NCBI GenBank assembly: GCA_964506435.1
Contig: CAZDLK010000026.1
Location: forward strand, 1-28,115
From: JAOZHU01 sp964506435
GTDB taxonomy: Archaea > Thermoproteota > Bathyarchaeia > Bathyarchaeales > Bathycorpusculaceae
DNA length: 28,115 nucleotides
Direction of reading: 5' to 3'
The translations under genes were made by a program, and so were the position numbers. Shown here in pieces: positions 14,346 to 22,877 of the stretch (position 1 is the first letter of the stretch; every line of letters begins with the position of its first letter). The notes under the pieces were generated by a model. It ran no database searches and was not told where the DNA came from. It saw only the letters and a program-made list of their open reading frames with translations.

Positions 14346-15977
14346 CTATTGTTCAGACATGAACGGGTAGCGCCAGTCCTTAATCGGCAAGAGAACCTCC
14401 TTGATCGTTCTCTGTGAGACCCACCTCATCAAGTTACTCATGGAGCCGCTCTTGTCGTTTGTGCCCGACAACCGTGCCCCACCGAAAGGCTGCTGACCCA
14501 CAACTGAACCAGTCGGCTTATCATTAATGTAAAAATTCCCTGCGGCATTGACTAATTTGCGCTCCGCCATGGCAATTGCGCTACGGTCCTTTGCAAAAAT
14601 AGAACCTGTAAGCCCGTACGCCGAGGTTTGGTCACACAGCGTCAACGTTTCCTCAAACTTGTCGTCTGGATACACGTACACGGTTACTACTGGACCAAAG
14701 ATTTCCTCCTGCATCGTCTTAAACTTCGGTTCTTTAGTCAGAATTATCGTTGGCTCCACGAAGTATCCCTTGGAGTCATCGTATCCTCCGCCAAAGACAA
14801 TTTCAGCATCATCTGACGTTTTGGCAAATTCTATGTAACTGGCTATCTTGTCGAATGCAGCTTTGTCAATCACGGCGTTAACAAAGTTCGTGAAATCCTC
14901 CACTACGCCCGTTTTGATGCTGCTGGTTTCCTTCACCAAGCAGTCCTTAAGCTCTAACCACCGTGATTCAGGCACGTAAACTCTGCCGACCGCCGCGCAT
15001 TTTTGACCCTGATACTCGAACCCGCCTCTAATCACGGACGCTGTCACCTCAGTCATGTCTGCGCTACGGTGCACGAACACAAAGTTCTTTCCGCCAGTCT
15101 CTCCAACAATCCGCGGGTAGGTTCGGTAATTGTAAATGTTTTCACCAATTGCCTTCCACATTGTCCTGAACGTGTCTGTGCTGCCCGTGAAGTGCAACCC
15201 GCCGAGCTGCGGATGCAAGAGCGGTATGCTCCCGATTTCCGATGCCTTTCCCGGCAGGAAATTGATGACTCCGCTGGGCAATCCAGCTTCCTGAAGAATC
15301 TCCATTATGAAATAATTAGAGTAGACCGCTGTCGATGAGGGCTTCCACACGACAACGTTTCCCATCATTGCAGGCGCTGAAGGCAAGTTACCGCCAATTG
15401 CAGTGAAATTGAAAGGTGAAACTGCGTAAACGAAGCCTTCTAGAGGTCGATACTGGAGCCTGTCCCAGATTCCCTTAGGCGATTCCGGCTGCTGCTCGTA
15501 TAAATTCTGCATGTAATAAGCGTTGAAACGCCAGAAATCCACAAGTTCAGCTGCAGCGTCCATCTCAGCTTGAAAAGGATTCTTGCTTTGGCAGAGCATT
15601 GTGGCAGCGGTGAGTTTCAGCCTATACGGTCCAGCTAGTAACTCTGCAGCTTTCAGGAATATCGCGGCGCGGTCACTCCATTCCATTGCAGACCACGCTT
15701 CTTTGGCAGCTAAAGCGCTTTCGATTGCGGTGTTCGCCTCGGCTTCGCCAGCGTTGTGGTATCTGGCAAGAAGCTGCGCGCGGTCATGGGGGCACCTGCA
15801 TTCGCCGAAGTTTTCGGTTTTAACAGGTTTTCCGTTTATTATGAGTGGGATTTCGATGACTTTGCTTCGGAGTTCTGCAAGCATATTCTGGAGTTCTACC
15901 CGCTCTTTGCTTCTTGGAGCGTATGATAGCGCTGGTTCGTTGGTTGGTTCGGGTATTTTGAAGAAACCTTCAGGCAT
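14346..15977 (-). CDS. pruA: 1-pyrroline-5-carboxylate (L-glutamate gamma-semialdehyde) dehydrogenase
   Basis: Aldehyde dehydrogenase of 543 residues that resembles the ALDH4A1/PruA group, oxidising glutamate-5-semialdehyde to glutamate with NAD(P)+. The group-specific N-terminus (NEPALSYAPRSKER) and YNYRTYPRIVGETGGKNFVF segment are present. Catalytic features: FTGST cofactor loop, ETGGKN with the general-base Glu, and GQKCAA with the nucleophilic Cys. The ATG at 15977 follows GGTGA. No proline dehydrogenase gene is nearby, so substrate supply is from elsewhere (ornithine or proline breakdown). The group is mainly bacterial and eukaryotic, so transfer into this archaeon is plausible. Confidence 0.92.
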   Translation of the reverse strand: MPEGFFKIPEPTNEPALSYAPRSKERVELQNMLAELRSKVIEIPLIINGKPVKTENFGECRCPHDRAQLLARYHNAGEAEANTAIESALAAKEAWSAMEWSDRAAIFLKAAELLAGPYRLKLTAATMLCQSKNPFQAEMDAAAELVDFWRFNAYYMQNLYEQQPESPKGIWDRLQYRPLEGFVYAVSPFNFTAIGGNLPSAPAMMGNVVVWKPSSTAVYSNYFIMEILQEAGLPSGVINFLPGKASEIGSIPLLHPQLGGLHFTGSTDTFRTMWKAIGENIYNYRTYPRIVGETGGKNFVFVHRSADMTEVTASVIRGGFEYQGQKCAAVGRVYVPESRWLELKDCLVKETSSIKTGVVEDFTNFVNAVIDKAAFDKIASYIEFAKTSDDAEIVFGGGYDDSKGYFVEPTIILTKEPKFKTMQEEIFGPVVTVYVYPDDKFEETLTLCDQTSAYGLTGSIFAKDRSAIAMAERKLVNAAGNFYINDKPTGSVVGQQPFGGARLSGTNDKSGSMSNLMRWVSQRTIKEVLLPIKDWRYPFMSEQ

Positions 15978-16170
15978 AATTATTCACCATTTTCATCTAA
16001 CAAATATTGCCGATTCTGTTTTAATCAAGGGATTGATGACCTTTAAGTGTTATGATGCATGTTTTTGGGCAAGTTGAATTGTGTTTCTTCAGGTTTGCCG
16101 CCTGTGTAGAACCTCAGAAACTTGGCAATTTACTGTTGCATTGCTGGAAAGCAAGTGACAGCGCCATCAT

Positions 16171-16176
16171 TATATA
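16171..16176 (+). promoter_or_regulatory. TATA box upstream of the small orphan gene
   Basis: TATATA about 24 bases before the TTG at 16198, which fits a leaderless transcript. The region 15978-16170 otherwise holds only the pruA promoter on the minus strand (TTAAAA near 16017-16023). Confidence 0.45.
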
Positions 16177-16197
16177 CTGCTTTCGACTCTATATTTA

Positions 16198-16581
16198 TTG
16201 AGGCTGGTTGTTTTGGATGAGTTTGTTTGGAAAAAACCCGTTATTTGCATTTTCAAAGAACGCGATAAGCCTGAAATAGACCCGTTTGTGGTAGTCAAAG
16301 CTCGAGAAGTTAACATTCTGAAATCCGAAGACGGCAAATTAACTGGAAGCATACGTGACTTTTTCACGTTGATGGGTGACGCTGACTACCTGTCTTCGCC
16401 GAAAGGTATGACTGACACTTATGTCATGTGCTGGTTTGACGATGAAGAACCGGACATGCGCAAGGATTTGCGGCGCTTAAGGGGCGTTACTATGACATCA
16501 AAAGTTACTTACGTGCTTAGCGAAAGCGGTAAGCGAACCTATAACGCTGCTTTCAAAGCTGAACATGGCAAACTGAAGTAG
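16198..16581 (+). CDS. Small protein of unknown function upstream of fwd operon
   Basis: I do not recognise this 127-residue protein. It is soluble, charged, without Cys clusters (one Cys near the start, one later), and has alternating beta-like segments (KKPVICIFKE, PFVVVKAREV) before a helical region (MRKDLRRLRG). Start TTG at 16198 matches a TATA box at leaderless distance; TTG 16213 is the alternative. It lies 156 bases before fwdD on the same strand, but fwdD has its own promoter, so a link to C1 metabolism is only positional. Confidence 0.55.
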   Translation: MRLVVLDEFVWKKPVICIFKERDKPEIDPFVVVKAREVNILKSEDGKLTGSIRDFFTLMGDADYLSSPKGMTDTYVMCWFDDEEPDMRKDLRRLRGVTMTSKVTYVLSESGKRTYNAAFKAEHGKLK

Positions 16582-16694
16582 AAAAGCCCGTGTGAAAAGC
16601 TGATTTCGTAGATAAACTATGCTTTGTCTCCGTTTTACCTGTTCAGCAAGTACAGGCGTTGATGTTGAGATTTGCGGAATCGCCAAACTCATTC

Positions 16695-16704
16695 TTAAAT
16701 ATAA
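16695..16704 (+). promoter_or_regulatory. Promoter of the fwdDBAC-mch operon
   Basis: TTAAATATAA, an archaeal TATA-like box about 38 bases before the fwdD ATG, placing transcription start near 16725-16730 and leaving a very short leader. 16582-16690 holds no gene I can support. Confidence 0.5.
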
Positions 16705-16737
16705 CCCTTTTAATCTTACTTGATAAGGTCAGAGACC

Positions 16738-17139
16738 ATGACTGTGCAAAAGTTACGTTTGACCTTGATTACTGGTCGCACAATAGACCAAGGTGTGGGC
16801 AAAGAGATGGGCAAAGGCTCACAAGAGTACTTTGATAATGTCGCGGTCTGTTTTCTGGACAAGGCAGACATGATAAAACTTGGTATACGGAATGGGGCAC
16901 CTGTTCGCGTGACTTCCAAGTTTGGTTCAGTCATCGTTAAAGCAAGAAAGTTCCCGCGTGGCTCCTTGGTGGGGATGGCTTTCATGCCGTGTGGTTTATG
17001 GGCAAATGCGGTTTGCGGCGACGACACCTACAGCATGGGCATGCCCTTGTTCAAGGGTTTTCCAGTTGAAGTTGAACCTGCTCCAGACCAACCAGTCTTA
17101 ACCTTGGATGAGCTTCTTAAAGCAGAGTTTGGAAGGTGA
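16738..17139 (+). CDS. fwdD: Formylmethanofuran dehydrogenase subunit D
   Basis: The molybdopterin-dinucleotide-binding subunit of formylmethanofuran dehydrogenase, which reduces CO2 to formate and attaches it to methanofuran. The 133-residue protein shows the subunit's run of conserved pieces: TGRTIDQGVGKE, the K-x-S-x-EY region (KGSQEYFDNVAVC), VRVTSKFGSVIVKA, AFMPCGLWANAV and GMPLFKGFPVEVE. The ATG at 16738 is favoured over TTG 16720, which would lie at or before the inferred transcription start. It leads a five-gene operon; fwdB begins six bases after its stop. Molybdenum (Fmd) and tungsten (Fwd) forms cannot be told apart from sequence by eye. Confidence 0.93.
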   Translation: MTVQKLRLTLITGRTIDQGVGKEMGKGSQEYFDNVAVCFLDKADMIKLGIRNGAPVRVTSKFGSVIVKARKFPRGSLVGMAFMPCGLWANAVCGDDTYSMGMPLFKGFPVEVEPAPDQPVLTLDELLKAEFGR

Positions 17140-17145
17140 AATATT

Positions 17146-18642
17146 ATGACAGAAGTAAAATCGGTTGTTTGTCCTATATGCGGTTGCTTGTGTGACGATC
17201 TTGAAGTAACCGTGGAAAATAACGAGATTGTTAAAATGAAGAATGGCTGTTCCGTGTGCGAAGCCAAAATGGTTCACGGCTACAAAAGCGAAGAACGAAT
17301 TTTGAAGCCGCTAGTACGAAAGGAAGGTAAATTGGTTCCTGTGTCGATGGATGAAGCAATAGCCAAGGCAGCCCAGATTCTTACTGACGCCAAGTACCCG
17401 TTGCTGTTTGGCTGGAGCAGTTCAACCAGCGAAGCGCAACGCGTTGGTGTGGAGTTAGCTGAAGAATTAGGCTCGACGCTGGATAACTGTTGTAGTGTTT
17501 GCCATGGGCCATCAGTTATGGCTACGCAGGAAATCGGTATTCCCTCATGCACTCTTGGTCAAATCAGGCACCGTGCGGATTTGATAGTTTACTGGGCATG
17601 CAATCCTTGGGCTTCTCATCCGCGGCATGTTGAACGGTACACAGCTTTCACTGATGGTCGCTTTGAAAAGAGCGAATGGCCAAGTTACATTCAAAAAGTA
17701 AAGGGCACGTCAAGCAAGAAGAAAGTGGAGGCAGCTGTTAGGCGAACAATGATTAATTATAATCCTCCGCCTCGTCCACAAGCATGTGCTGTAGCGGCGC
17801 CGCCGCAGTCAATGCATAAAATGGGGCGTAAAATGATTGTTTTCGACGTAAGGAAAACAATGACTGCTGAAGCAGCTGATTACTTCGTTCAAGTTGAACC
17901 GAACAAGGACTACGAGATACTTGAGGCGCTTAGATGTTTAGTTAGTGACCAAGAGTTAGACGTTGACACGGTCGGCGGCGTTCCAGTTGACTATTTGGAA
18001 GAGGTAGCTGACGCCATGGTGAACTGCGAGTTCGGCGTAATATTCTTCGGTCTAGGCCTAACTGCGAGCGCTGGCAGATTCAGAAACGTCGAAATAGCAA
18101 TCGCGTTAACACGCGACTTGAACAGGAAAACCAAGTTCGTGATTTCGCCTATGAGGGGTCACTTTAACGTTACAGGCGCAAACGTGGTTTTCGCTTGGAC
18201 AACGGGTTATCCGTACGCGCTTGACTTTTCGCAAGGCTATCCGCAGTACAATCCGGGCGAGTTCACGGCTATTGACCTGTTGAAACGCGGTGACAACGAT
18301 GCAACGCTGGTGATTTCAGCTGATCCTGGGGCGCATTTTCCTAAGCCCGCGGTTCAGAATATGATGAAGCACCCGTTGATAACAATTAATCCCGATATGA
18401 ACTGTATCTCGAGGCTTGGTGATGTGGTGTTTCCCACTCAGTGGTGCGGCATAGAGTATGAGGGCACAGCGTACCGCATGGACCATGTGCCTATTATGCT
18501 TAGGAAAGTGGTTGAGCCGCCGCCGGGCATTCTCAATGATGAGCAAATCTTAGAGCGTTTGCTTGCAAAAGTAAGGGAGATCAAGGCGCAGAAGGCAGAG
18601 AAGGAGCCTAAAAAAGAAGTGAAGCATAAGGAGGCTGCTTGA
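17146..18642 (+). CDS. fwdB: Formylmethanofuran dehydrogenase subunit B (catalytic, Cys form)
   Basis: The Mo/W-bis-pterin and [4Fe-4S] subunit that reduces CO2 to formate. N-terminal cluster cysteines sit in CPICGCLCDD (residues 9-18). The metal-ligand position is Cys119 in NCCSVCHGPS, where some methanogens have Sec. NPWASHPRHVERY and VQVEPNKDYE further identify the family. It is 498 residues, longer than the usual ~430-440: roughly residues 174-227 form an extra Lys-, Pro- and Ala-rich segment between HPRHVERY and the conserved FDVRKT. GGTGA precedes the ATG, overlapping the fwdD stop. The C-terminal tail is Lys/Glu-rich. FwdF/G-type polyferredoxin genes are not in the operon. Confidence 0.93.
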   Translation: MTEVKSVVCPICGCLCDDLEVTVENNEIVKMKNGCSVCEAKMVHGYKSEERILKPLVRKEGKLVPVSMDEAIAKAAQILTDAKYPLLFGWSSSTSEAQRVGVELAEELGSTLDNCCSVCHGPSVMATQEIGIPSCTLGQIRHRADLIVYWACNPWASHPRHVERYTAFTDGRFEKSEWPSYIQKVKGTSSKKKVEAAVRRTMINYNPPPRPQACAVAAPPQSMHKMGRKMIVFDVRKTMTAEAADYFVQVEPNKDYEILEALRCLVSDQELDVDTVGGVPVDYLEEVADAMVNCEFGVIFFGLGLTASAGRFRNVEIAIALTRDLNRKTKFVISPMRGHFNVTGANVVFAWTTGYPYALDFSQGYPQYNPGEFTAIDLLKRGDNDATLVISADPGAHFPKPAVQNMMKHPLITINPDMNCISRLGDVVFPTQWCGIEYEGTAYRMDHVPIMLRKVVEPPPGILNDEQILERLLAKVREIKAQKAEKEPKKEVKHKEAA

Positions 18643-20337
18643 ATGACTGAGATGCTCATTAAAAACGGTTTCGTCTTCGACCCCTTAAACGGGATTGATG
18701 GCGAAAAAATGGACATCTGCATCAAGAACGGCAGAATCGTGGAAAAAGTCAATGTACAAAAGGCTAAGGTTATTGACGCTGCTGGCTTGACAGTGCTGCC
18801 TGGTGGTGTTGACATTCACACGCACGTTGCTGGTTCAGAAGTTAACACTGGCAGGATGATACGTCCAGAAGATCACGTTAAGGACGTTGAGCGTAAAACT
18901 GCTGTAACGCGGTCAGGCGTCGGCTACTCGATTCCGTCTACTTTTACGACGGGTTACCGTTATTCCAGAATGGGTTACACTACGATTATGAATCCGTCTA
19001 TGGCGCCGTTGGAAGCGAAGCACACACATGAAGAGTTAAACGACATACCCCTCTTGGACAAGGCAACTTACCCGCTTTTGGGTGACTGGTGGTTTGTGCT
19101 GGAGAACTTGCGTAAAGGCGACATCGAAGAATGCGCAAGACATGTAGCATGGATGTTGGACGTGACTAAGGGTTACGCTATCAAAATTGTTAACCCTGGC
19201 GGGTTGGAGTCTTGGGGTTTCGGTCGCAACGTTCACAGCATCGACGATGAAGTTCCCAACTTCTGCATTACTCCCCGCGAGATTGTGAGGGGTTTGGCTA
19301 AGGTTAACAAGCTGCTTAATTTGCCTCATACGATTCATTTGCATACTAATAATTTGGGGTTGCCTGGTAACTATTCGACGACGCTGGATACGATGCGGGC
19401 TCTTGAGGATTTATCTACAGACGGCAAGCCCGTTGGGCACATTACTCACTTACAGTTCAGCAGTTTCGGCGGCGACGACTGGGGCACCATGCGGTCTGCC
19501 GCGGAAGAAATTGCAAACTACATCAACGCACACAATCACATGACTTTTGACATGGGGCAAGTGATATTCACAGACACAACTACCATGACGGCTGATGGTC
19601 CATTCGAGTTTACGCTGTACCAGTTAAGCGGTCACAAGTGGGTTAACAGCGACGTTGAAACTGAAACCAGCGGCGGAATCATTCCGTTCCACTACAAGAA
19701 GAATAACGCGGTTAACGCGACGCAGTGGTCGATTGGCTTGGAGTTAGCGTTGTTGATTAAGGACCCGTGGAAAATGTTCATGACCACAGACCACCCCAAC
19801 GGTGGGCCATTCTTCAAGTATCCGAGGATTCTCGCGTGGCTTATGAGCCGCAAAGCGCGTACGGCGACGTTGAACAAGTGCCACAAAAAGGCTCAAAAAA
19901 AGAGTTTGCTGCCTTCGATTGACCGCGAGTTGACGCTTTACGAGTTGGCGATTATGACGCGTGCTGGTCAAGCTAAGGCTTTGGGTTTGAAGAATAAGGG
20001 GCACTTGGGTGTGGGCGCAGACGGTGACGTTGCAATTTACAATATTAACCCTGAAACAACTGACATAGCACGCAAGTACAAGCCTGCGCGCAAAGCATTC
20101 GCTAATGCGGCGTACACGATTAAGGACGGCAAAATCGTGGTGAAAGACGGCGAAGTGGTGCAGAACGTTAGTGGCAGAACTATGTGGCTTGATGTTGAAA
20201 CTGCTGAACCGTGCAGGATTGACGAGGAAATGAAGCGCAAGTTCCGCGAGTACTGGACAGTTGAGTACGATAATTATCCAGTGTTTGACCATTACCTGAA
20301 GGTTCCACAAAAATTGGAAATAAAGGCAAGTGTCTAA
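18643..20337 (+). CDS. fwdA: Formylmethanofuran dehydrogenase subunit A
   Basis: Amidohydrolase-fold subunit (564 residues) with a two-metal site that condenses formate with methanofuran at the end of an internal tunnel from FwdB. Visible ligands: His59 and His61 in DIHTHVAG, the KIVNPGG segment that carries the carboxylated Lys, HLHTNNLG, THLQFSS and TTDHPNGG with its Asp. The length is close to that of methanogen FwdA. The ATG directly follows the fwdB stop, and an AAGGAGG eight bases upstream gives the strongest ribosome-binding site of the operon. Confidence 0.95.
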   Translation: MTEMLIKNGFVFDPLNGIDGEKMDICIKNGRIVEKVNVQKAKVIDAAGLTVLPGGVDIHTHVAGSEVNTGRMIRPEDHVKDVERKTAVTRSGVGYSIPSTFTTGYRYSRMGYTTIMNPSMAPLEAKHTHEELNDIPLLDKATYPLLGDWWFVLENLRKGDIEECARHVAWMLDVTKGYAIKIVNPGGLESWGFGRNVHSIDDEVPNFCITPREIVRGLAKVNKLLNLPHTIHLHTNNLGLPGNYSTTLDTMRALEDLSTDGKPVGHITHLQFSSFGGDDWGTMRSAAEEIANYINAHNHMTFDMGQVIFTDTTTMTADGPFEFTLYQLSGHKWVNSDVETETSGGIIPFHYKKNNAVNATQWSIGLELALLIKDPWKMFMTTDHPNGGPFFKYPRILAWLMSRKARTATLNKCHKKAQKKSLLPSIDRELTLYELAIMTRAGQAKALGLKNKGHLGVGADGDVAIYNINPETTDIARKYKPARKAFANAAYTIKDGKIVVKDGEVVQNVSGRTMWLDVETAEPCRIDEEMKRKFREYWTVEYDNYPVFDHYLKVPQKLEIKASV

Positions 20338-20338
20338 A

Positions 20339-21154
20339 ATGATAACCTTAACGCCCTTAAGAGAGTTCACTGTGCCCGTAGCTGCGGCATGCATAAGCCC
20401 TGATGTGTTCAAAGGCAAATCCGTTCAGGAAATAGCGAAGCTGCCTGTCACTGAAGGAAACCGCCACATGAAGCTGGGCGACCTGTTTGAGATAAAAGAG
20501 GATAACGCTGAAACCCCCGACATCACGCTTAACGGTGACTTCGGCAAAGTAAAGCGGATTGGGCAGGGAATGAAAAGCGGCGAAATAGTTACCAACGGCA
20601 ACGTGGGCATGCACACGGGAGAGAAAATGACTGGCGGCAAAATCACGGTGAATGGCAACTCTGACGGCTGGACAGGCAGCCAAATGAAAGGCGGCGTCAT
20701 TGAAATTCACGGCAACGGCGGTGACTATTTGGCTTCTCCTTACCGCGGAAGCGACACAGGCATGTCTGGCGGCTTAATAGTGGTTGACGGCGACATCGGC
20801 ACTGACTCGGCATGTTACCTGCGCGGTGGCGTCATAAAAGTCAAAGGTAATGCTGGGCGCTTCTTAGGATACCACATGTTGAACGGCACGATTTATGTTG
20901 AGAAAGCATGTGAAACTCGTTTGGCTCCGCGCATGATTGGCGGCAAAATCGTGATTGCAGGCGTTGTCGAGTCTGTCATGCCAACGTTCACTATTGACAG
21001 CGTGAAGCCGAAAGTCAAAGTTGACGATGAACTGAAGGTGGACGGTCCGTTTTACGTGTTTCTCGGCGACTTAGCTGAGCATGGAAGCGGCAAACTCTTC
21101 GTGTCTAAACCGAATAACCCCCAGTTAGGTCCAATATACGACAAGTACCTGTAG
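20339..21154 (+). CDS. fwdC: Formylmethanofuran dehydrogenase subunit C
   Basis: Beta-helical subunit homologous to the C-terminal domain of glutamate synthase (GXGXG family). The middle of the 271-residue protein is a chain of short repeats such as GQGMKSGEIVTNGNVG, GEKMTGGKITVNGN and GSQMKGGVIEIHGN, each a turn of the helix. It forms a structural scaffold with FwdA and FwdD. I use the ATG at 20339; a GTG nine bases earlier would overlap the fwdA stop. mch follows after 12 bases. Confidence 0.94.
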   Translation: MITLTPLREFTVPVAAACISPDVFKGKSVQEIAKLPVTEGNRHMKLGDLFEIKEDNAETPDITLNGDFGKVKRIGQGMKSGEIVTNGNVGMHTGEKMTGGKITVNGNSDGWTGSQMKGGVIEIHGNGGDYLASPYRGSDTGMSGGLIVVDGDIGTDSACYLRGGVIKVKGNAGRFLGYHMLNGTIYVEKACETRLAPRMIGGKIVIAGVVESVMPTFTIDSVKPKVKVDDELKVDGPFYVFLGDLAEHGSGKLFVSKPNNPQLGPIYDKYL

Positions 21155-21166
21155 GATGCGAAAACA

Positions 21167-22147
21167 ATGCACGAAACATTAAGCGTAAACCGTTTAGCTT
21201 GGGAACTTGCAGAAAAACTCTTGAAACAGCAGGCTTTCCACGGCGTGCACGCTTCCAAAACTAGCGCAGGTGCCACAGTTATTGACGCAGGCGTCAACGT
21301 GCTTGGTGGGTTCCGAGCGGGAAAAATGTTAACTGAACTTTGCTTGGGCGGCGCTGGAAAAGCCCGCATTGACTTCAAAACATACGGCGACTTAACATTT
21401 CCCTCAATCACTGTGTCCACTGACCATCCTGCTGTAGCGACTTTGGGTTCGCAGTTTGCAGGCTGGCGCATAAAAGAACCCGACGGTTCCATTGCCATCG
21501 GTTCAGGTCCAGCGCGTGCTTTAGCGTTGAAGCCTAAAGACGTTTACGCAGAAATAGACTACAAAGACACATCTGACAAGGCAGTGCTGACGCTTGAAAG
21601 TAACGCGTTGCCTTCGGATGCGCTTATCGAGAAGGTCACGACTGCCTGTGGCGTTAAAGCTGAAAACTTTATTGTAGCCGTGGCTCCAACTGCTAGTATA
21701 GCTGGGTTAGCGCAGGTTACGGGCAGAATAGTTGAGGTTGGCATTCATAAGCTTCGCACTTTAGGTTTAAGCCCCAAAGTTATCAGGTACGCGTGTGGCT
21801 ACGCGCCTATTCCGCCTTTAGGCAGGGATTTTGAGGTGGCGATGGCGCAGACGAATGACGCGATACTTTACGGCGGAACAGTGTACTGCACAGTTGACTG
21901 CAAAGACGAAGCGGCACTGCAGAAAATTGTCGAGGAAGCGCCTTCTATGAAAAGCAAGGATTACGGTAAGCCTTTCCTGCAGATTTTCAAGGAAGCAGAC
22001 CGTGACTTCTACAAAATAGACCATAACTTGTTCGCGCCCGCAACGCTGATAATCAACAATGCGCGAACTGGGCGTACGTTTAGGGCTGGAAAAATAAATG
22101 TTGAGGCGTTAAAAGAAAGCTTCAGCATTAGTAGGACTGTTTCGTAG
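21167..22147 (+). CDS. mch: Methenyltetrahydromethanopterin cyclohydrolase
   Basis: Interconverts methenyl-H4MPT and N5-formyl-H4MPT in the archaeal C1 pathway. Conserved pieces in the 326-residue protein are SVNRLAWELAEKLL at the start, GATVIDAGVNVLGGFRAG, STDHPAVATLGSQFAGW, GSGPARAL and YGGTVYC. Length matches the family (about 320). Its ATG has GGATG upstream. It is the last gene of the operon; a convergent membrane-protein gene ends nine bases later. The genes for the formyltransferase and later steps are not in the window. Confidence 0.95.
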   Translation: MHETLSVNRLAWELAEKLLKQQAFHGVHASKTSAGATVIDAGVNVLGGFRAGKMLTELCLGGAGKARIDFKTYGDLTFPSITVSTDHPAVATLGSQFAGWRIKEPDGSIAIGSGPARALALKPKDVYAEIDYKDTSDKAVLTLESNALPSDALIEKVTTACGVKAENFIVAVAPTASIAGLAQVTGRIVEVGIHKLRTLGLSPKVIRYACGYAPIPPLGRDFEVAMAQTNDAILYGGTVYCTVDCKDEAALQKIVEEAPSMKSKDYGKPFLQIFKEADRDFYKIDHNLFAPATLIINNARTGRTFRAGKINVEALKESFSISRTVS

Positions 22148-22155
22148 TTCTCCTG

Positions 22156-22731
22156 CTATTCCCTGTTTTTCTTTACTGTGAAGTACGCGGTAACGAAGTT
22201 TTTGAAGCCTGTGTTTCCCACTAAAGCGGCCATTATCACGCTCATCACAATCACTTCCACCGTGGCTTTCAACAGTATCGTGCTGATTACTGCCCATGGC
22301 AGAATGTTGCCCATGAATAGGGGCAGGAGAAAGCTGAAGTACGCGTAGGTGAAAGTTCCTTCTGGAACGTAAGCCAGCAGTGTCGCTGGAGCAGTGATGA
22401 GTGATTGGCGGGTTCTCTGCTGTATTTTCAGTCCTTTTGCTAAAAGTCCTATTGTTAAACCTGTGAGGGCTTTTCCAAGAGGCAAGCCGATTAAGCCTAG
22501 GACTCCGTTGCTTCCCATTGGACCGTACATCACGCCGGGGAGTATTCCCGCGATGAATCCTGCGATTATGCCTGTGACTGGTCCGCCGTAGAAGCCTGCG
22601 ATGAAGACGCCGATTAGGGATAGGTCTAAGGCTATTCCTGACGATATTTGTCCTGTGTAGTATGAGATTATGAAGAGGACGTTTCCGAGGGCGCCCATCA
22701 TTATTGCGAAGGCGAGGTTTTTTGCGTTCAT
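22156..22731 (-). CDS. ECF-type S-component-like / LytS-like membrane protein
   Basis: A 191-residue protein with five to six hydrophobic segments and Gly/Pro-rich loops (IAGFYGGPVTGIIAGFIAG, MYGPMGSNGVLGLIGLPLGK). This resembles the substrate-binding membrane subunits of energy-coupling-factor vitamin transporters or the 5TM region of LytS-type sensors. No ATPase or T-subunit gene is adjacent, so it would need shared ECF components. Substrate unknown. ATG at 22731; an upstream TTAAATAATTA box (22771-22781, minus strand) is the likely promoter. Confidence 0.65.
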   Translation of the reverse strand: MNAKNLAFAIMMGALGNVLFIISYYTGQISSGIALDLSLIGVFIAGFYGGPVTGIIAGFIAGILPGVMYGPMGSNGVLGLIGLPLGKALTGLTIGLLAKGLKIQQRTRQSLITAPATLLAYVPEGTFTYAYFSFLLPLFMGNILPWAVISTILLKATVEVIVMSVIMAALVGNTGFKNFVTAYFTVKKNRE

Positions 22732-22852
22732 GGTTTTTCGTTCTCTTTTTTTGGTTGTTTCACTGCAGCGTAATTATTTAAGAGTAGCTACTCGCTAATG
22801 AGTATAATAATTCTGGTTAAAATATGGCTAAACTTGATAAACACGAATTCCC

Positions 22853-22861
22853 AATTATATT
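22853..22861 (+). promoter_or_regulatory. TATA box of the coiled-coil gene
   Basis: AATTATATT 20-25 bases before the TTG at 22878, a leaderless arrangement. Confidence 0.45.
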
Positions 22862-22877
22862 GCCGTTGTGAACCGCG

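Noticed and set aside
19744..20418. Minus-strand open frame of 224 codons opposite fwdA/fwdC
   Set aside because: Shadow of two clearly conserved plus-strand genes; composition is not protein-like and no motif is present.
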